DNA of 64,000 nucleotides from contig NZ_CP063353.1 in NCBI RefSeq assembly GCF_014931565.1, positions 1,612,001-1,676,000 on the forward strand. Reading direction: 5' to 3'. Position 1 is the first letter of the stretch. Each line of letters starts with the position of its first letter. The stretch is from Clostridium sp. 'deep sea' (lineage in GTDB: Bacteria; Bacillota; UBA994; PWPR01). Made by a program: the position numbers and the translations under genes. Below are positions 62,763 to 64,000 of this stretch, piece after piece. The notes under the pieces are model-generated. The model did not search any database. It was not told the origin of the DNA and saw only the letters and a program-made list of their open reading frames with translations.

Positions 62763-62793
62763 AAATCAGGAAACAGCTAAGTTTCCTGATTTT
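62763..62793. terminator. Bidirectional terminator
   Basis: AAATCAGGAAAC/GTTTCCTGATTT with a 6-nt loop and T run, between convergent genes. Confidence 0.8.
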
Positions 62794-62804
62794 TATTAAT
62801 ACTG

Positions 62805-63509
62805 TTAAACTACTTCTTCTGGCTCTGATAATTCTTTGTAGCAGGTTAATTTATCTGTAATCGCTGTTAATTTTAGTTGATTGTAGACCTCTGTTAAGGC
62901 TGTTTCTTGGTAAGGGAATACAAAAAAAATACCTATGCCAAATGCTATTGAACCTAATATATACCATCCTAAAAAAGTTAAGTCAAACACAAATAAATTC
63001 CATTTATGCCCATCAGTCATATCCATACTTAATTCTAACGCCCGGCTTGGCTTCATGTTAGGGTTATCTGCTAAAAGATATGGCACAAACCTATACGCAT
63101 ATGACATTATTATTCCTGGAATAATTAAAAGCAGCGACCACAAGAATAATAGAATGTTTTTGTAGAGCATGGTTTTAACTATATTTGTATACCTACTCTT
63201 GCAAAAGCCATACCCTATAGTACCTATATTATTATGCCCTTTACATAAATCTAATAGGTATCTACGTGAACCAACATCAAGAATATATCCGATTAAAATG
63301 CGTATCACCATAATTACTAACAAACCCACTGCTATTTTAATATAATTTGAATTAGTGAGATAGTAATCCTTATGTTCATAGGTATAACGAAAAGTATTAC
63401 TATAGTTTCCATTCACTATTGCAACTAACAAACAAACCAAAAAAGCTGACCAATATGTTCCATTTAATACTCGCTTAGCCTGTTCTTTTACATTACTAAT
63501 TGACCACAT
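62805..63509 (-). CDS. DUF975 family membrane protein
   Basis: 234 aa with five or six membrane helices. Starts MWSISNVKEQAKRVLNGTYW, the DUF975 opening, followed by SAFLVCLLVAIV. Later IGYGFCKSRYTNIVKTML and YAYRFVPYLLADNPNM. Function unknown; members occur across Firmicutes. Confidence 0.85.
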   Translation of the reverse strand: MWSISNVKEQAKRVLNGTYWSAFLVCLLVAIVNGNYSNTFRYTYEHKDYYLTNSNYIKIAVGLLVIMVIRILIGYILDVGSRRYLLDLCKGHNNIGTIGYGFCKSRYTNIVKTMLYKNILLFLWSLLLIIPGIIMSYAYRFVPYLLADNPNMKPSRALELSMDMTDGHKWNLFVFDLTFLGWYILGSIAFGIGIFFVFPYQETALTEVYNQLKLTAITDKLTCYKELSEPEEVV

Positions 63510-63579
63510 ATTTTCTCCTAACGTTTTTAAATATACATTTTAATTTATGAAATATGAAAGGGAATAATGTCTATGCAAA

Positions 63580-64000
63580 TTAACTAGGGTCAAATTTATA
63601 TCCTACTCCCCATACTGTTTTAATATATGTTGGCTGGTTACTGTCTTGCTCGAGTTTTTGCCTAAGTTTTCTAATATGTACTGTAACTGTGTTTAAATCT
63701 CCAGTATATTCATAACCCCAAATTTGATCATATAACTGTTGGCGAGTATACACCTTATGGGGGTTTTGAGCTAAATAACTAAGTAGCTGAAATGATTTAT
63801 TATTAAGCTGTATTGGTTTATTATGTAAATTAACACTGTAGTTATTGAGGTCTATAACCAAACTCTTAAATTTAAGATTATTTTTTTTACTAGCAGAAAG
63901 TTCTTTATATCTTCTCAACAAAGCCTTTACCTGTGCTACTAATACATTAGGACTAAAAGGCTTAGTCATATAGTCATCAGCGCCAAAGCCTAGAGATAAA
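63580..64000 (-). CDS. OmpR-family response regulator, C-terminal part
   Basis: Read from the window edge: LSLGFGADDYMTKPF is the end of a receiver domain, followed by NVLVAQVKALLRRYKEL. The winged helix has LNNKSFQLLSYLAQNPHKVY and NTVTVHIRKLRQKLE. The N-terminal phospho-Asp part is outside the window. Partner kinase not visible. Confidence 0.9.
   Translation of the reverse strand, partial: LSLGFGADDYMTKPFSPNVLVAQVKALLRRYKELSASKKNNLKFKSLVIDLNNYSVNLHNKPIQLNNKSFQLLSYLAQNPHKVYTRQQLYDQIWGYEYTGDLNTVTVHIRKLRQKLEQDSNQPTYIKTVWGVGYKFDPS

Overview
The window is AT-rich bacterial chromosome with strong AAGGAG-type ribosome binding sites, tightly packed co-directional blocks, rho-independent terminators, an M-box riboswitch, MocR/PadR/VanR-type regulators, ferredoxin-domain MinD ATPases, iron-sulfur flavoproteins and a peroxiredoxin with an in-frame UGA at its catalytic position. 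Together these point to a low-GC Firmicute of the class Clostridia: an anaerobe that uses selenocysteine and probably ferments amino acids. I cannot name the genus.

Layout. 1-6.2 kb: a D-amino-acid/cell-wall flavoured block (partial VanY-like carboxypeptidase, acetyltransferase, D-Ala-D-Ala-ligase-like ATP-grasp enzyme) diverges from an opine-dehydrogenase-like gene coupled to a cobalamin-binding protein, which faces an alanine/ornithine-racemase-like gene. 6.2-16.3 kb: a large hybrid histidine kinase, a lipoprotein, a DUF1576 membrane protein with a small partner, and a secreted/membrane orphan pair. 16.3-19.1 kb: an IS110-family element sitting inside the first unit of a four-copy, 276-bp tandem repeat. 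19.1-29.5 kb: corA behind an M-box, a terminator and a 33-codon leader ORF; a NapH-like ferredoxin membrane protein with a partner; an ABC-F ATPase; a VOC protein; a MocR regulator divergent from an aminotransferase/exporter pair; and a PadR/HAAS pair.

29.7-41 kb: a VanRS-like two-component system, an S41 peptidase, a two-gene split permease with its PadR regulator, and a flavodoxin/ABC-2 exporter/TetR operon. 41-53.3 kb: a second secreted/membrane orphan pair, a DEAD-box RNA helicase, an MFS protein, and a recQ-sbcD-sbcC repair operon. 53.5-60.1 kb: two small Cys/Met-rich proteins, a double-flavodoxin iron-sulfur protein, the selenocysteine peroxiredoxin, and a DUF5320/MinD/MinD/NifX/NifX/DUF134 cluster. 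Two promoters of that cluster share an identical 13-bp element just upstream of the -10 box. 60.3-64 kb: a CapA-type protein, a GGDEF protein with a degenerate receiver, a DUF975 protein, and the C-terminal part of an OmpR-type regulator.

Points that plain ORF calling would miss: the partial gene at 1-344; a probable ATT start for the opine-dehydrogenase-like gene; the UGA-containing peroxiredoxin; the corA leader ORF; the M-box; the exact boundaries of the IS110 element; and several families of small palindromic repeats.
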